A stretch of 64,000 nt of DNA from Pseudomonas putida (GCF_001941965.1 NZ_MKZO01000011.1:62001-126000); one strand, 5' to 3'; counted from the first letter of the stretch, positions 39,261 to 48,646 are shown. Notes: generated by a model from the sequence alone, not told the origin. Made by a program: numbers and translations.

Positions 39261-40184
39261 ATGAGTTATCGCCTTGATCCGGAAATCCAGGCCTATGTCG
39301 AGGCTTGCCAGCGGTTCGTGCCTGTCGATGAGAGTATCGAGGCGCGGCGGGATGCTTTCCTGCGGGCTTGTCGGGCGTGTACGCCGGAGGCGCCGGAAGG
39401 TTGGTCTATCGCTGACCGGGTGTTGGATGGCGTGAATCTGCGGGTCTACAAACCGGCGGGAGCGGTGCCGGAGGGCGGCTGGCCAACGCTGTTGTATCTG
39501 CATGGCGGTGGGTGGAATCAGGGCAATCTGGATACCCATGACTGGTTTGCCCATGCCCTTGGGCGGCGGGTATCGGTAGCGATCGTGGCGGTGGAATACC
39601 GGCTGGCGCCGGAGCACAGCTATCCGGCGCCGCTGGAGGATTGCCTGGGGGCATGGAATGGCTTGCGCGAAGGGCGGGTCGATGCGCAGCTGAGTCGCGA
39701 GCGGCTGATCGTCGGGGGTGACAGTGCTGGCGGGACATTGGCTGCCGGGTTGTGCATGGCCTTGCGTCGGGAGGGTTTGCCGCAGCCGTTGGGGCAATTG
39801 CTGGTCTATCCGGTGCTGACGACGCGGGAGGATTTGCCGTCGATGAGCGAACATGCCGAGGCGCCGTTGATGACGGTGACGGGGTTGCGGCGGTCGCTGG
39901 CGGGGTTTCTGCCGAAGCAGGGTGATTGGCGGGATCCTTGTGCGATGCCGTTGGAGGCCGGGGATTTTAGCGGGCTGGCGCCGGCCTTTATCGCGGTGGC
40001 CGGGGTGGATCCGTTGCGGGATCACGGGGTGGCTTATGCGGCGGCGCTTGTGGGGGCGGGAGGCGAAGCCAAGGTCGAGGTGGTAGCGGGCTTGGTTCAC
40101 TCCGGATTGCGCGCCTTCGGCGTGCAACGGGTAGAGCAGTTATGGAACCGCCTGGGCGCGATGGCCTTGCACTATCTAGCCTGA
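39261..40184 (+). CDS. Alpha/beta hydrolase, hormone-sensitive-lipase type esterase
   Basis: 307 residues from MSYRLDPEIQAYVEACQRFV. The oxyanion motif HGGGW (81-85) and nucleophile motif GDSAGG (Ser155) are visible, with Asp in GVDPLRDHG and His in GLVHSG completing the triad. HSL-type esterases hydrolyse short-chain esters. GGAG lies eight bases before the ATG. Its codons are less GC-biased at third positions than the operon before it (many GGG/TTG), which fits a separate origin. It follows the operon terminator. Confidence 0.88.
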   Translation: MSYRLDPEIQAYVEACQRFVPVDESIEARRDAFLRACRACTPEAPEGWSIADRVLDGVNLRVYKPAGAVPEGGWPTLLYLHGGGWNQGNLDTHDWFAHALGRRVSVAIVAVEYRLAPEHSYPAPLEDCLGAWNGLREGRVDAQLSRERLIVGGDSAGGTLAAGLCMALRREGLPQPLGQLLVYPVLTTREDLPSMSEHAEAPLMTVTGLRRSLAGFLPKQGDWRDPCAMPLEAGDFSGLAPAFIAVAGVDPLRDHGVAYAAALVGAGGEAKVEVVAGLVHSGLRAFGVQRVEQLWNRLGAMALHYLA

Positions 40185-40185
40185 C

Positions 40186-40279
40186 GACACGGACCCTGTG
40201 GGAGCTGGCTTGCCAGCGATAGCGACGGTGAATTCACTGACGTAATCGCTGGCAAGCCAGCTCCCACAGGGTCCGTGTC
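40186..40279. repeat. REP inverted pair with perfect 35-bp arms
   Basis: Arms 40186-40220 and 40245-40279 are exact inverted copies (from GACACGGACCCTGTGGGAGC to the complement). A strong hairpin between convergent genes, likely also acting as a bidirectional terminator or mRNA stabiliser. Confidence 0.92.
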
Positions 40280-40291
40280 GAATTAGCTGGC

Positions 40292-40588
40292 TCAGCCAGA
40301 CGCTTGCTCCGCGATCCCTCTCATCATCGACTCCGCCAACGCCCGGGACGCTTCGAGTGTGTGCTGGGTCGCCCAGAGAATTCCGGCCAGATGCTCCTGC
40401 TTGACCACGTCGCAGGCCTGGAGATTGGTTTCATAGGCAGAGCGCAACAGCACGATGAGATGGATCAGTGCTTCGTCGACATCGGCACCGGCGCACACGG
40501 CGAACAGCGGGGGATGGTGGCCGTCGCAGGCGGAAAAGCGGGTATGGACGGTGACGGCACGGGGTGGATCGGGGACGATCTTTTTCAT
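40292..40588 (-). CDS. DUF6124 family protein
   Basis: 98 residues starting MKKIVPDPPRAVTVHTRFSA. The N-terminal MKKxxPDPP pattern and later VDEALIHLIVLLRSAYETNL are typical of a Pseudomonas-restricted family of unknown function, often found as scattered paralogues. An upstream TTGACA followed by CGGATA at 17 bp (around 40609-40637 on the minus strand) could be its promoter. It is not linked to either neighbouring pathway. Confidence 0.8.
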   Translation of the reverse strand: MKKIVPDPPRAVTVHTRFSACDGHHPPLFAVCAGADVDEALIHLIVLLRSAYETNLQACDVVKQEHLAGILWATQHTLEASRALAESMMRGIAEQASG

Positions 40589-41074
40589 TGCAACCCTCTA
40601 TTGGTTATCCGGGCTGGCACTGATTTGCTGTCAAACAAATGGGTGGCAGCTGTACGTGGGTTGACAGACCGAGAATAGAGGAACCCGGCGCGCAACGAGT
40701 GCGCCCCACGCACAGCCGCCATAGCCAATGCACGGAAAGCTCCGGCAAAGGGTGTGGTGCTGAGGATCCAACTATTGATCGGCCTGTCAAAGCCGGTCGC
40801 CAGACATCAACGACGGCAGCAAGACTAGGCAGCGTTTCCCCAGCACGCAACAGCTAATAAGCCGCGGGAGTATGCTTGGGAAATTGCCTACAAGAAAGTC
40901 GGAAATCGGTGAAGTTTCGTTGCCTGATATGGCGGGAAACCGGCCTGACGACGCGGACCCTGTGGGAGCTGGCTTGCCAGCGATAGCGGTGGTGAATTCA
41001 CCGACGTCATCGCTGGCAAGCCAGCTCCCACAGGGGCCGCGGCGAATCAAGCAAAGGGTGGCAACTTCACCCCC
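40589..41074. other. Intergenic region with REP pair
   Basis: About 485 bp. The right part (40952-41041) is a REP inverted pair. The left part contains a possible promoter for the DUF6124 gene and otherwise no credible coding frame or recognisable element. Confidence 0.7.
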
Positions 41075-42133
41075 TCAGGTCGCAACCCGCGAAGTCGAAC
41101 CGATCACCGCCTCCAGCACCCTGAAATCAATCCACTCCCGCACATCGAAGTGCCGCGGAATGAATTCCCACCGATACAGGAAATCGGTGAAGTCCTGCAG
41201 GGCACTGATCGACCGACTGTCGAGGGTAGTCCGCAAGCGCCGATGAGCATCCTCGCCATAGGCCGCCGCCACCCAGTACTCGCTGGTATTCAGCTCCCGC
41301 GCGAGATAGCGCCGGGTCTCATCCGGATTGGCCCAGGCCCATTGCTCGGTCCGCAACAGCACATCGACGATGCGCTTGCAGGCGCCGAAGTGGTTGTCCA
41401 GCAGATGGGTGTCCACGGTCAGCGTCCGCGGCGTGCCGTTGTTGGCGCGAATCAGCGGGTCGGGGTGCGAGCCGGTGTCGATCACCACATGCAGGCCCAG
41501 CTCGTAGGCTAGCTGCAACGCGGTGGCGCCCTTGAGGAAGATCGCGTCGATATCCCCGCGCAGCAGGCCGATCAGTTCGTTGTTGCGCCGGCTGATCCGG
41601 GCGCCGCTGAGGTAGACGGCGGCACCATGCACATGGGTGACCTGCTCGTCGCTGTGGGTCCCGCCATAGGGATAATCCACCAGCTCCACATCTCCCACGT
41701 TCAGGCCTTCCAGGCGCAGCGCATTTTCCAGCCCGCGCAAGGCCTGGGCGCGGGTGAAGTCGATTTGCACATTGGCCCACTTGGGCAGGCCGAAACGTCG
41801 GTTCTTCAAGTCGCGGACGGTTTTCACCCCGCTTTCGGCGGTGGTCAGGATCAACTGCACTTCATCCGCCCAGCTCAAGCCCAGCACCCGGGTTTCAACC
41901 CCGGCGGAGTAGGCCCAGATCGCCGGGATATTGCCGCCATGACGGACCGAGTTGGGCAGGTGGTGGTCGTAGTGCGCCTCGCGCACTTCCCGTTCGCTGG
42001 ATTCGCGCAGGGACTGGATCGAGGTGCCCAGCGGGGCGAAGGCTTCGGCAAGGCGCCCGGTCTGCACGGCGATGCCGAGGCCGGTGGGCACCGGGCTGTG
42101 GGTGTACCAGAGGGTGTCGAGGGGCGTACTCAT
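41075..42133 (-). CDS. DszB/ABC substrate-binding-like protein lacking catalytic Cys
   Basis: 352 residues, a periplasmic-binding-protein fold without a signal peptide, so cytoplasmic. It is paralogous to the protein at 48647 and resembles DszB, the desulfinase. At the DszB Cys27 position (CPVP) it has Ser13 (YTHSPVPTGLG); the Arg of the GGN motif is kept (Arg64, VRHGGNIPA), and His54 lies before YD. Without the Cys it may be a non-desulfinase, such as a binding protein or a changed enzyme. It overlaps the SsuD-like gene upstream by 4 bp. Confidence 0.78.
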   Translation of the reverse strand: MSTPLDTLWYTHSPVPTGLGIAVQTGRLAEAFAPLGTSIQSLRESSEREVREAHYDHHLPNSVRHGGNIPAIWAYSAGVETRVLGLSWADEVQLILTTAESGVKTVRDLKNRRFGLPKWANVQIDFTRAQALRGLENALRLEGLNVGDVELVDYPYGGTHSDEQVTHVHGAAVYLSGARISRRNNELIGLLRGDIDAIFLKGATALQLAYELGLHVVIDTGSHPDPLIRANNGTPRTLTVDTHLLDNHFGACKRIVDVLLRTEQWAWANPDETRRYLARELNTSEYWVAAAYGEDAHRRLRTTLDSRSISALQDFTDFLYRWEFIPRHFDVREWIDFRVLEAVIGSTSRVAT

Positions 42134-43284
42134 GAGGCGATCGAATCCTTGATGGCCGGAAGGGCAGGTTGGCGCAGCAACGGCAGGACTTCCTGGCCGA
42201 TGCGCAGGGCTTCTTCCAGGTGCGGGTTGCCGGCGAGGATGAAGGTGGAGAAGCCAGCGTCGCGGTATTCGGCGAGGCGCTCGGCGATATTCTGGTGGCT
42301 GCCCACCAGGCCCACGGTCGGGCCCGGCTTGGCCTTGGCGAAACCGGCCCAGAGGTTGGGGCCCAGTATCAGGTCGTCGAAGTCCTGGATGTTCTGGTGA
42401 TAGGCCGTCTGCCGCGCGCCGCCGACCGAGTCGCTGGCCCGGGTGAAGGCGCTGGAGACTGTGCTGGGCTTGCCTTCCAGGCGTTCGAACTGGCGGCGCA
42501 GGTCACGCCAGGCAGCGTCCTCGGTTTCCCGGGCGAAGAGGTCGACGCGCAGGCCGAAGCGCACGCTGCGCCCTTGCTTGTCGGCCAGTTCGCGGACCCG
42601 CTCGATATGCGGCCTGAGCTTGTCCACCGGCTCGGCCCAGTTCAGGTAGACGTCGGCATGCCGGGCGGCCACGTCCAGGGCCGGGTCGGAGAAGCCGGAG
42701 AAGTACACCGCCGGCTTGCGCTCGTTGCCCAGGCCCGGTGGCAGGGCGCCGTTCTCCAGGCGGTAGATCTCGCCCTCGTAGCTGAAGCGCTCGTTGTTCC
42801 ACAGGCCGTCGATGATGTCGAGGAACTCGCCGGTACGCTGGTAGCGCTGGTCATGGTCGAGGAAGTCGCCCTGGGCGCGCTGGCTGGCCGGGTTGCCGCC
42901 GGTGATGATGTTCCAGTCGAGGCGGCCGTGGCTCAGGTGCTGGAGGATCGCCGCTTGCTGCGCGGCATAGGCGGGCAGGGTCCAGGTGGCCTGGAAGGCC
43001 ACGAGGAAGCGCAGACGCCGGGTTTCCCGGGCCAGGGCGGCGGCGACGATCCACGGCTCCGGGCCGGTGGGCAGCAGGGCGCCTTCGAAGCCGGCCAGTT
43101 CGGCGGCCTTGGCCACCTGGGCGATGTAGTCGATGTAGGTGAAGCCGTCAGGGCTGCCGTCGGCGAGCAGGCCGGGGGCGATATGGCCGTGCCGGGCGGC
43201 GAAGCTGCCGCGGTTGTGTTGGTCGGTGGTGAGTTGCGGGCCGTCGGTGCCGAGGGGCAGGCGCCAGAAGAATTCGGTGGTCAT
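42130..43284 (-). CDS. LLM-class FMN-dependent monooxygenase, SsuD-like
   Basis: 384 residues from MTTEFFWRLPLGTDGPQLTT. A bacterial luciferase-like TIM barrel with FEGALLPTGPEPWIVAAALA, WNIITGGNPASQRAQGDFL and PTVGLVGSHQNIAERLAEYR as in alkanesulfonate monooxygenases. It probably cleaves a C-S bond of a sulfonate using FMNH2 and O2 to release sulfite. AGGA precedes the ATG at 43284. It is coupled to the DszB-like gene behind it. Confidence 0.88.
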   Translation of the reverse strand: MTTEFFWRLPLGTDGPQLTTDQHNRGSFAARHGHIAPGLLADGSPDGFTYIDYIAQVAKAAELAGFEGALLPTGPEPWIVAAALARETRRLRFLVAFQATWTLPAYAAQQAAILQHLSHGRLDWNIITGGNPASQRAQGDFLDHDQRYQRTGEFLDIIDGLWNNERFSYEGEIYRLENGALPPGLGNERKPAVYFSGFSDPALDVAARHADVYLNWAEPVDKLRPHIERVRELADKQGRSVRFGLRVDLFARETEDAAWRDLRRQFERLEGKPSTVSSAFTRASDSVGGARQTAYHQNIQDFDDLILGPNLWAGFAKAKPGPTVGLVGSHQNIAERLAEYRDAGFSTFILAGNPHLEEALRIGQEVLPLLRQPALPAIKDSIAS

Positions 43285-43344
43285 GGCGGGTCCTTTGGTG
43301 AATTGAAGAGGGGTGGTGCAACCTGTGTGCCACGGTGTTCTCAG

Positions 43345-43427
43345 GGGCCCCATCGCTGGCAAGCCAGCTCCCACAGGTACTGTGTTCGCCGGACCTGTGG
43401 AAGCTGGCTTGCCAGCGATGAGGCCCG
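43345..43427. repeat. REP inverted pair inside the sulfur operon
   Basis: Inverted REP pair between the ABC exporter genes and the SsuD-like gene on the same strand. It may set differential mRNA stability within the operon. Confidence 0.88.
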
Positions 43428-43471
43428 GAAGAGCGCCGCAGGGTGCTGCCTGGGCAGCACCCCGCAAGCAA

Positions 43472-45307
43472 TCACTGTTCATGCACGGCCAGCTGGTCAT
43501 GGCTGCGATACAGCGCCGCATAGGCCCCGTCCGCCGCCAGCAGTTGCCCGTGGCTGCCTTGTTCCTGCACCCGGCCCTGGCGGATCACCACGATGCGGTC
43601 GGCATCGCGGATGGTCGCCAGGCGGTGGGCGATGATGATCGCGGTGCGGCCTTCGCACAGCCGGCGCAAGGCCCGCTGGATGCGCCGTTCGGTATGTACG
43701 TCCACCGCCGAGGTGGCCTCGTCCAGCACCAGCACCGCCGGGTTGGCGAGGTAGGCACGCACCAGGCACACCAGCTGCCGCTGGCCATGGCTGAGATGGC
43801 TGCCAAGGCTGCCGACCTGGGTCGCGTACTGGTGCGGCAAGCGCTCCAGCACCTCGTCCGCCCCCAGCTCCCGCGCCGCGGCGATCAGGCTGGCGTCGTC
43901 GGCCCCGGGGGCCGCCAGGCGCAGGTTGTCGAGGATGCTCCCGGCGAACAGCACGTTGTCCTGCAGCACCACGCCGATATGCCGGCGCAACTGGGCCTGG
44001 CTGACCTGGCGGATATCCACGCCATCCAGCCGCACGGCACCGTCGTTGACTTCATAGAAACGGGTCAGCAATTGCACCAGGGTGCTCTTGCCATGCCCGG
44101 ACGGACCGACGATGGCCAGCACTTCACCGGCACGAATGCGCAGGTCCAGGTCATCGATCACCGGCCGCCCGGCATCAGGCTGATAGGCAAAGCGCACTTT
44201 GTCGAAATGCACCTCGCCCCGGACCCGTGGCAACGGCAAGGGCCGCTCCGGGTCGCGGATTTCCGGCGCGGTATCCAGCAGCAGGAAGATCCGCTGCGCC
44301 GAGGCCGAGCCCGTGGCATAGCGTTCGAACAGATCGGTCAGCTCCTGCAAGGGCCCGAGGAACAGCATCACGTAGAACAGGCTTTCACCGACCTGGCCCA
44401 CGGTCACCGTACCCTGCGCCAGCGCGTAGCCACCGACCAGCACCAGCACCGCCATGCCTCCAGCCGCAAGCAGAGCAGTAAATGGCGCGAACCAGCCGGA
44501 ACGCAGGCTGCCGGTGATCAGCGCGCCATTGAACTCGTCCAGCAGCCGGCGATAGCGCCGCTGGTTGTCCGCTTGCCGCCCGCTCTGCTGCAACAGGCGC
44601 ACGCCGCCGACGCTTTCCACCAGGTGCGCGGTAAAGCGGCTGCGCTGCTCGGCGACTTTCGCCCAGTTGCGCTGGGCCACGCGCTTGAACGCCCAGGTAG
44701 CGAGGAACAGCAGCGGCACGCTGCCGATCAGGGCAAAGAAGAACAGCGGGGTGATCAGCCACAGCATCAGCGCCGCCAGGGTGCAGCGCAGCAGGGCACC
44801 GAGCAGTTCAGGCGGGCCCTGGATCAGCAGCGGTTCGAGGGCGTCGACGTCGCGGTCGGCGCGGGACAGGATGCGCCCGGCGCGGGTCCGGTCGAAGTAG
44901 CCGATGCTCAGCGCCTGGACATGGGCGAAGACCCGCACGCGCAGTTGGTTGAGCACGGCGATGGCAGCGCTGCCGGCGATGTACTGCGATAGCCCACCGA
45001 GCAGGATCCGTCCCAGCCAGCTCGCCGCTAGCCCGGCGCCAAGCCACAGCACCAGCGGCAGATCCAGCAGCCAGGCATTGCCATCGTGGACCAGCCCGTG
45101 ATCCAGCAACTCGCGGACGAACCACGGGCGCAGGAAGACGGTGAACACCAGCACCAGTTCCAGCACGATCACCCAGGCCACTTGCCCACGTACCGGTTTC
45201 AGCAGCGGCAGCAGGCGTTGCAGCATGCTGCGGTCGAGGGCCTTTTTCGCCAGGCGTTCCTCGATCTCGATATCGCTCATGGCGGTATTACCGGCGTTCT
45301 TGCTCAT
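43472..45307 (-). CDS. ABC exporter half-transporter, subunit B
   Basis: 611 residues: six membrane helices (to about residue 320) and an ATPase domain. Walker A is GPSGHGKST, Walker B VLVLDEATS with the catalytic Glu, but the signature is LSHGQ instead of LSGGQ. It pairs with the upstream gene (ATGA overlap) as a heterodimeric type IV exporter. Substrate unknown; its place in a sulfur cluster suggests export of a pathway by-product or a sulfur metabolite. Confidence 0.9.
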   Translation of the reverse strand: MSKNAGNTAMSDIEIEERLAKKALDRSMLQRLLPLLKPVRGQVAWVIVLELVLVFTVFLRPWFVRELLDHGLVHDGNAWLLDLPLVLWLGAGLAASWLGRILLGGLSQYIAGSAAIAVLNQLRVRVFAHVQALSIGYFDRTRAGRILSRADRDVDALEPLLIQGPPELLGALLRCTLAALMLWLITPLFFFALIGSVPLLFLATWAFKRVAQRNWAKVAEQRSRFTAHLVESVGGVRLLQQSGRQADNQRRYRRLLDEFNGALITGSLRSGWFAPFTALLAAGGMAVLVLVGGYALAQGTVTVGQVGESLFYVMLFLGPLQELTDLFERYATGSASAQRIFLLLDTAPEIRDPERPLPLPRVRGEVHFDKVRFAYQPDAGRPVIDDLDLRIRAGEVLAIVGPSGHGKSTLVQLLTRFYEVNDGAVRLDGVDIRQVSQAQLRRHIGVVLQDNVLFAGSILDNLRLAAPGADDASLIAAARELGADEVLERLPHQYATQVGSLGSHLSHGQRQLVCLVRAYLANPAVLVLDEATSAVDVHTERRIQRALRRLCEGRTAIIIAHRLATIRDADRIVVIRQGRVQEQGSHGQLLAADGAYAALYRSHDQLAVHEQ

Positions 45308-47067
45308 TGGTCGATCCCCAGCAGGTCGCGGTAGGCGGCATTGCGTTCGAGCAACTCGGCGTGGGGGCCGCTGTCGACGATGCGGCCCTGGTCCAGCAGC
45401 AACACGCGGTCGGCGCGCTCCACGGTGCTGGCCTTGCTGGCGATCAGCAGCAAGGTCGGGCCGCCGGGGCTGCGCAGGTGGTCGAGCACATGCCGTTCGC
45501 TGATGGCGTCGAGGGCGCTGGTGGCGTCGTCCAGGCACAGCAGGTCCGGCGCGGCGAGCAGGGCGCGGGCCAGGCACAGGCGCTGGCGCTGGCCGCCGGA
45601 AAGGGTCACGCCGCGATCGCCCAGCGGGCTGTCGAGGCCATGGGGCAGGCGCTCGAGAATATCGTCGGCGGCGGCGCGGTGCAGGGCGTCGAGCAGTTCG
45701 GCGTCACTGGCATTTGGCGCGCCGAGGCGCAGGTTGGCGGCGAGGCTGTCGGCGAACAGGAAGCTTTCCTGGGGCAGTACATGCACGCGCTGGCGCAGGT
45801 CTTTCAAATCAACGGCGCGCACGTCCTGCCAGCCGCCTTCATGATTACCCACCAGCACCCGGCCGCTGTCGGCATCGGTCAGGCGTGGCAGCAGGCTGGC
45901 CAGCAGGCTCTTGCCGGTGCCGGTGGCGCCGACCAGTGCGACCACCTCGCCGGGCGCCAGCAGCAGCGAGCACTGGCGCAGGATGTCGCGCTCGCTGCCG
46001 GGGGCGCTGACATTCACTTCTTCCAGTTGCAGGCCCAGCGGACCCGGTGGCAGCAGGCGCGGGCCGCTTTCGATCCGGGTCGGCGCGTCCAGCAACTGCC
46101 AGATCCGCCCGGCGCTGGCGCGGGCATCGGCGAAGGTCTGCATCACCCGGCCAATGCCTTCGATGCGGAACACCAGGGTGGTGGCGATCAGCAGCGAGGT
46201 GACCAGCTCGCCAATCCCGATTTTCCCGGCGGCCACCAGTTGCGCGCCGATGATCAGGATCCACACATGCCCCAGCGCCACCAGGGCCTGGGGCAGGGGA
46301 ATCCGCGAACTGGCCCAGGCCAGGGCCTGCCGCGCCAGCCCGGTGAACTGCCGGACCTGTTCACTGAAACCATCGATACGCTGCTGTTGCAGGCCGAACG
46401 ACTTGATCACTCGCACTGCGCCGATGCCTTCGGCGAGATCCTGGTTGACCCGGTCATAGGCCGCACCCACGGCGCGGTCCAGTTCGACCAGGCGGTCGGT
46501 CTGCAGCACGAACAGATACAGCCCGAGCAGGGTCAGCAGCAGCGGCCCGAGGGCCAGCAGCGGGTGATACCAGCCCAGCAGACCGACCGTGGCCAGCACC
46601 ACCAGCGGGGTTTCCACCAACTGGCGCCAGAAGCTCACCAGCGCATCACGGACCTTGTCGGCATCGCGGGTGGTGCGGGTAACGATCTCGCCGATGCCGT
46701 GTTGCCAGTGGTAGCCCAGGTGCAGGCGCAGCACCTGTTCGAGAATGCGCTCGCGCAGGCGGGTCAGCAGTTCCTGGCCGAGGATCAGCGAACCGAGGGA
46801 GGCGGCGTACTGCAACACGGCGCGACCGAAGGCGACGGCCAGGATGGCCCAGAACCAGTGCCAGGCCACGCTGCCGTCAAGGCCTCCGTCATCGAGGCGG
46901 CGCACCGCAACCCCGGCGGTCACGTCGTTGAGGGCATGGCCGATCAGCCATTGCTGCCAGACCAGGCCCAGGTTGATAAGAACGAACAACCCGGCGACCA
47001 GGGCGAAACGCCAGGGCATCTCGCGGTAGATCGCCAGGCTGCGCAGCAGCGGATGTCGATGGCTCAT
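45304..47067 (-). CDS. ABC exporter half-transporter, subunit A
   Basis: 587 residues from MSHRHPLLRSLAIYREMPWR. Six membrane helices precede an ATPase with Walker A GATGTGKSL, a canonical signature LSGGQ and Walker B LLCLDDATS, where the catalytic Glu is Asp. The composite site built from this Walker region and the partner's LSHGQ should be the degenerate site; the other site is intact. This asymmetry is usual in heterodimeric exporters such as TM287/288. Confidence 0.9.
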   Translation of the reverse strand: MSHRHPLLRSLAIYREMPWRFALVAGLFVLINLGLVWQQWLIGHALNDVTAGVAVRRLDDGGLDGSVAWHWFWAILAVAFGRAVLQYAASLGSLILGQELLTRLRERILEQVLRLHLGYHWQHGIGEIVTRTTRDADKVRDALVSFWRQLVETPLVVLATVGLLGWYHPLLALGPLLLTLLGLYLFVLQTDRLVELDRAVGAAYDRVNQDLAEGIGAVRVIKSFGLQQQRIDGFSEQVRQFTGLARQALAWASSRIPLPQALVALGHVWILIIGAQLVAAGKIGIGELVTSLLIATTLVFRIEGIGRVMQTFADARASAGRIWQLLDAPTRIESGPRLLPPGPLGLQLEEVNVSAPGSERDILRQCSLLLAPGEVVALVGATGTGKSLLASLLPRLTDADSGRVLVGNHEGGWQDVRAVDLKDLRQRVHVLPQESFLFADSLAANLRLGAPNASDAELLDALHRAAADDILERLPHGLDSPLGDRGVTLSGGQRQRLCLARALLAAPDLLCLDDATSALDAISERHVLDHLRSPGGPTLLLIASKASTVERADRVLLLDQGRIVDSGPHAELLERNAAYRDLLGIDQ

Positions 47068-47120
47068 GAAGAACTCGAAACAGGACGTGGAAACGCGCGG
47101 GTCGGCCCGCGCGATGGGAT

Positions 47121-48338
47121 TCAGCGACTGGCACCGATCTTCTGCTTGGCCGCCAGGATCGCGGTGTACTCGCCCGGGTCGACGCCATTGAGGTAGTAGT
47201 TGCCGACGTGGTGCAGGCGCCAGCGGATCGGGTCGTGGGTGGTGTGCACCCGGGCATTGCGCCAGAAGCGGTCGAGGTTCCATTTGCTCAGGGACGAACT
47301 GGCGCCGAGCAGGGAGAAGATATCGCTGGAGATCTTCAGCGAGGCGCCATCGGAGTGGGCGCGGGCGGTGGCCACGGACAGGATCAGTTCGTCCTGCAGT
47401 TCCTTGTTCTCCGGGTCGCGCTCGTGGGCATCGAAGACCCGCGCGGCATCGCGCAGCAGCGATTCAGCGGCACGCAGCGCCACGGCGTATTCGCCGATCT
47501 GGCGGATGATATGCGGCTCGTCGCTGGCCCGTTCCACCTCGCTCTCGACCCAGGGCCGGGCGTGCTGGTTGAGGTAGTCGATCCCGGCCTGCAGGGCGCC
47601 GGCGGCGATGCCGGTGTCGATGGCGGCGTGGAGGATCTGCGGGAAGGTCAGGCCGGTGCGCTTCATCGGGCCCTGGCGGCGCAGCACGTAGCGCTCGTCC
47701 AGCTCGATATTGTCGAATTGCACGGTGCCGCTGACCGAGTTGTTCTGGCCGAAGGCGTCCCAGTCGTCGACCAGGGTCAGGCCGGGGGTATCGCGGTGCA
47801 GCAGCACCCCGGCGCCGCCGTCGTCGCTGGCTGCGGTGAGGGAGATCCATTCGGCGAGGTACGAACCGGTGGAGTAGAACTTGCTGCCGTTGAGCACCAG
47901 TACGCCGTCCTCGCGGCGCTCGACCCGGGTCTTCAAGGCGAACTTGTTCTTGCCGCCGACCTCGGCCAGGGCATTGCCCAGGCGCTTGCCGGCCAGCACA
48001 TCGTCGATCAGGCGCTGGCGCACCTCCTCGGGATAGCCATTGAGCACGCCGCGCAGCATCACGTTGTGGATCTGCAGCAACTGGCCGACGCCGCCATCGG
48101 CGCGGGAAATGATCCGCACCGTCTCGACGATGGTTTCCACCGAGGCACCGAGGCCGCCATCGGCCTTGGGCACGCCGATGGCGGTGATGCCGCTGGCGGA
48201 CAGCAATTCGGCCTGGCGCCGGGGCAGGCTGCGGTTGTACTGCGGGTCGGCGGCGAGGGCGGCGATCTCGCCGGCAATCTCATGGGCGGCGGTGATGGCC
48301 TGGGCTTCGCTTTCCAGGCGGCGGGGCAGGTTGGACAC
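47121..48338 (-). CDS. SfnB/DszC-like acyl-CoA dehydrogenase-fold flavin monooxygenase
   Basis: 405 residues from GTG at 48338, preceded by AAGGAAG. The fold is acyl-CoA dehydrogenase-like: IGVPKADGGLGASVETIVET, FYSTGSYLAEWISLTAASDD, FGQNNSVSGTVQFDN and a C-terminal RNARVHTTHDPIRWRLHHVG typical of SfnB/DszC flavin-dependent oxygenases in sulfur acquisition. It likely oxidises a thioether, sulfone or related organosulfur compound with reduced flavin. First gene of the leftward arm. Confidence 0.87.
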   Translation of the reverse strand: MSNLPRRLESEAQAITAAHEIAGEIAALAADPQYNRSLPRRQAELLSASGITAIGVPKADGGLGASVETIVETVRIISRADGGVGQLLQIHNVMLRGVLNGYPEEVRQRLIDDVLAGKRLGNALAEVGGKNKFALKTRVERREDGVLVLNGSKFYSTGSYLAEWISLTAASDDGGAGVLLHRDTPGLTLVDDWDAFGQNNSVSGTVQFDNIELDERYVLRRQGPMKRTGLTFPQILHAAIDTGIAAGALQAGIDYLNQHARPWVESEVERASDEPHIIRQIGEYAVALRAAESLLRDAARVFDAHERDPENKELQDELILSVATARAHSDGASLKISSDIFSLLGASSSLSKWNLDRFWRNARVHTTHDPIRWRLHHVGNYYLNGVDPGEYTAILAAKQKIGASR

Positions 48339-48442
48339 GATAAGACTTCCTTGGATGAACAGGTGCCAGCTCAAGAGCAGGTTCTGTGCCATCGGTCTGG
48401 AGGCCTTGCGGGCCGTGGCTTGCAGCAATTTTCACAGGCGCT

Positions 48443-48493
48443 GTTGCTGCTCCAGCAGCAACGCAAGGCCGGTTGTTGCTCAGGCAGCAGCAG
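48443..48493. promoter_or_regulatory. Tandem dyads, probable enhancer-binding sites
   Basis: GTTGCTGCTCCAGCAGCAAC (48443-48462) is a perfect 20-bp dyad. A second related but imperfect one lies at about 48472-48493 (GTTGTTGCT CAGG CAGCAGCAG). Their centres are about 30 bp apart, close to three helical turns, and about 95-125 bp upstream of the sigma-54 promoter, as expected for an enhancer-binding protein such as SfnR. Confidence 0.6.
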
Positions 48494-48575
48494 TCCCGCT
48501 GGGGGAGTGTTGGCAGATCAGCAGTCGCTCACTGTCGAATGGCATAAAAACCAATAAAATCAATGACCTGATGAG

Positions 48576-48594
48576 TTGGCACGAGCGCTGCAAT
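48576..48594 (+). promoter_or_regulatory. Sigma-54 promoter of the rightward sulfur arm
   Basis: TTGGCACGAGCGCTGCAAT has GG at 48578-48579 and GC at 48590-48591 with the required ten-base spacing, and a perfect -24 box (TTGGCACG). It lies 56 bp upstream of the DszB-like gene. The rest of 48339-48646 holds no coding sequence. Confidence 0.8.
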
Positions 48595-48646
48595 AGCCCT
48601 TGGCAAAGGCCGCCCGGCCCGTTCGATCCCCTGATGGAGCCTACTC

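Noticed and set aside
37920..40127. Very long leftward open frame (735 codons) opposite the OprD and esterase genes
   Set aside because: Arg/Pro/His/Gln-rich sequence without domains, lying exactly antisense to two well-recognised genes; an effect of high GC third positions.
48361..48380. Possible sigma-54 promoter for the leftward sulfur arm (TGGCAC on the minus strand)
   Set aside because: No GC at the -12 position at the required ten-base distance, and it lies almost on the start codon.
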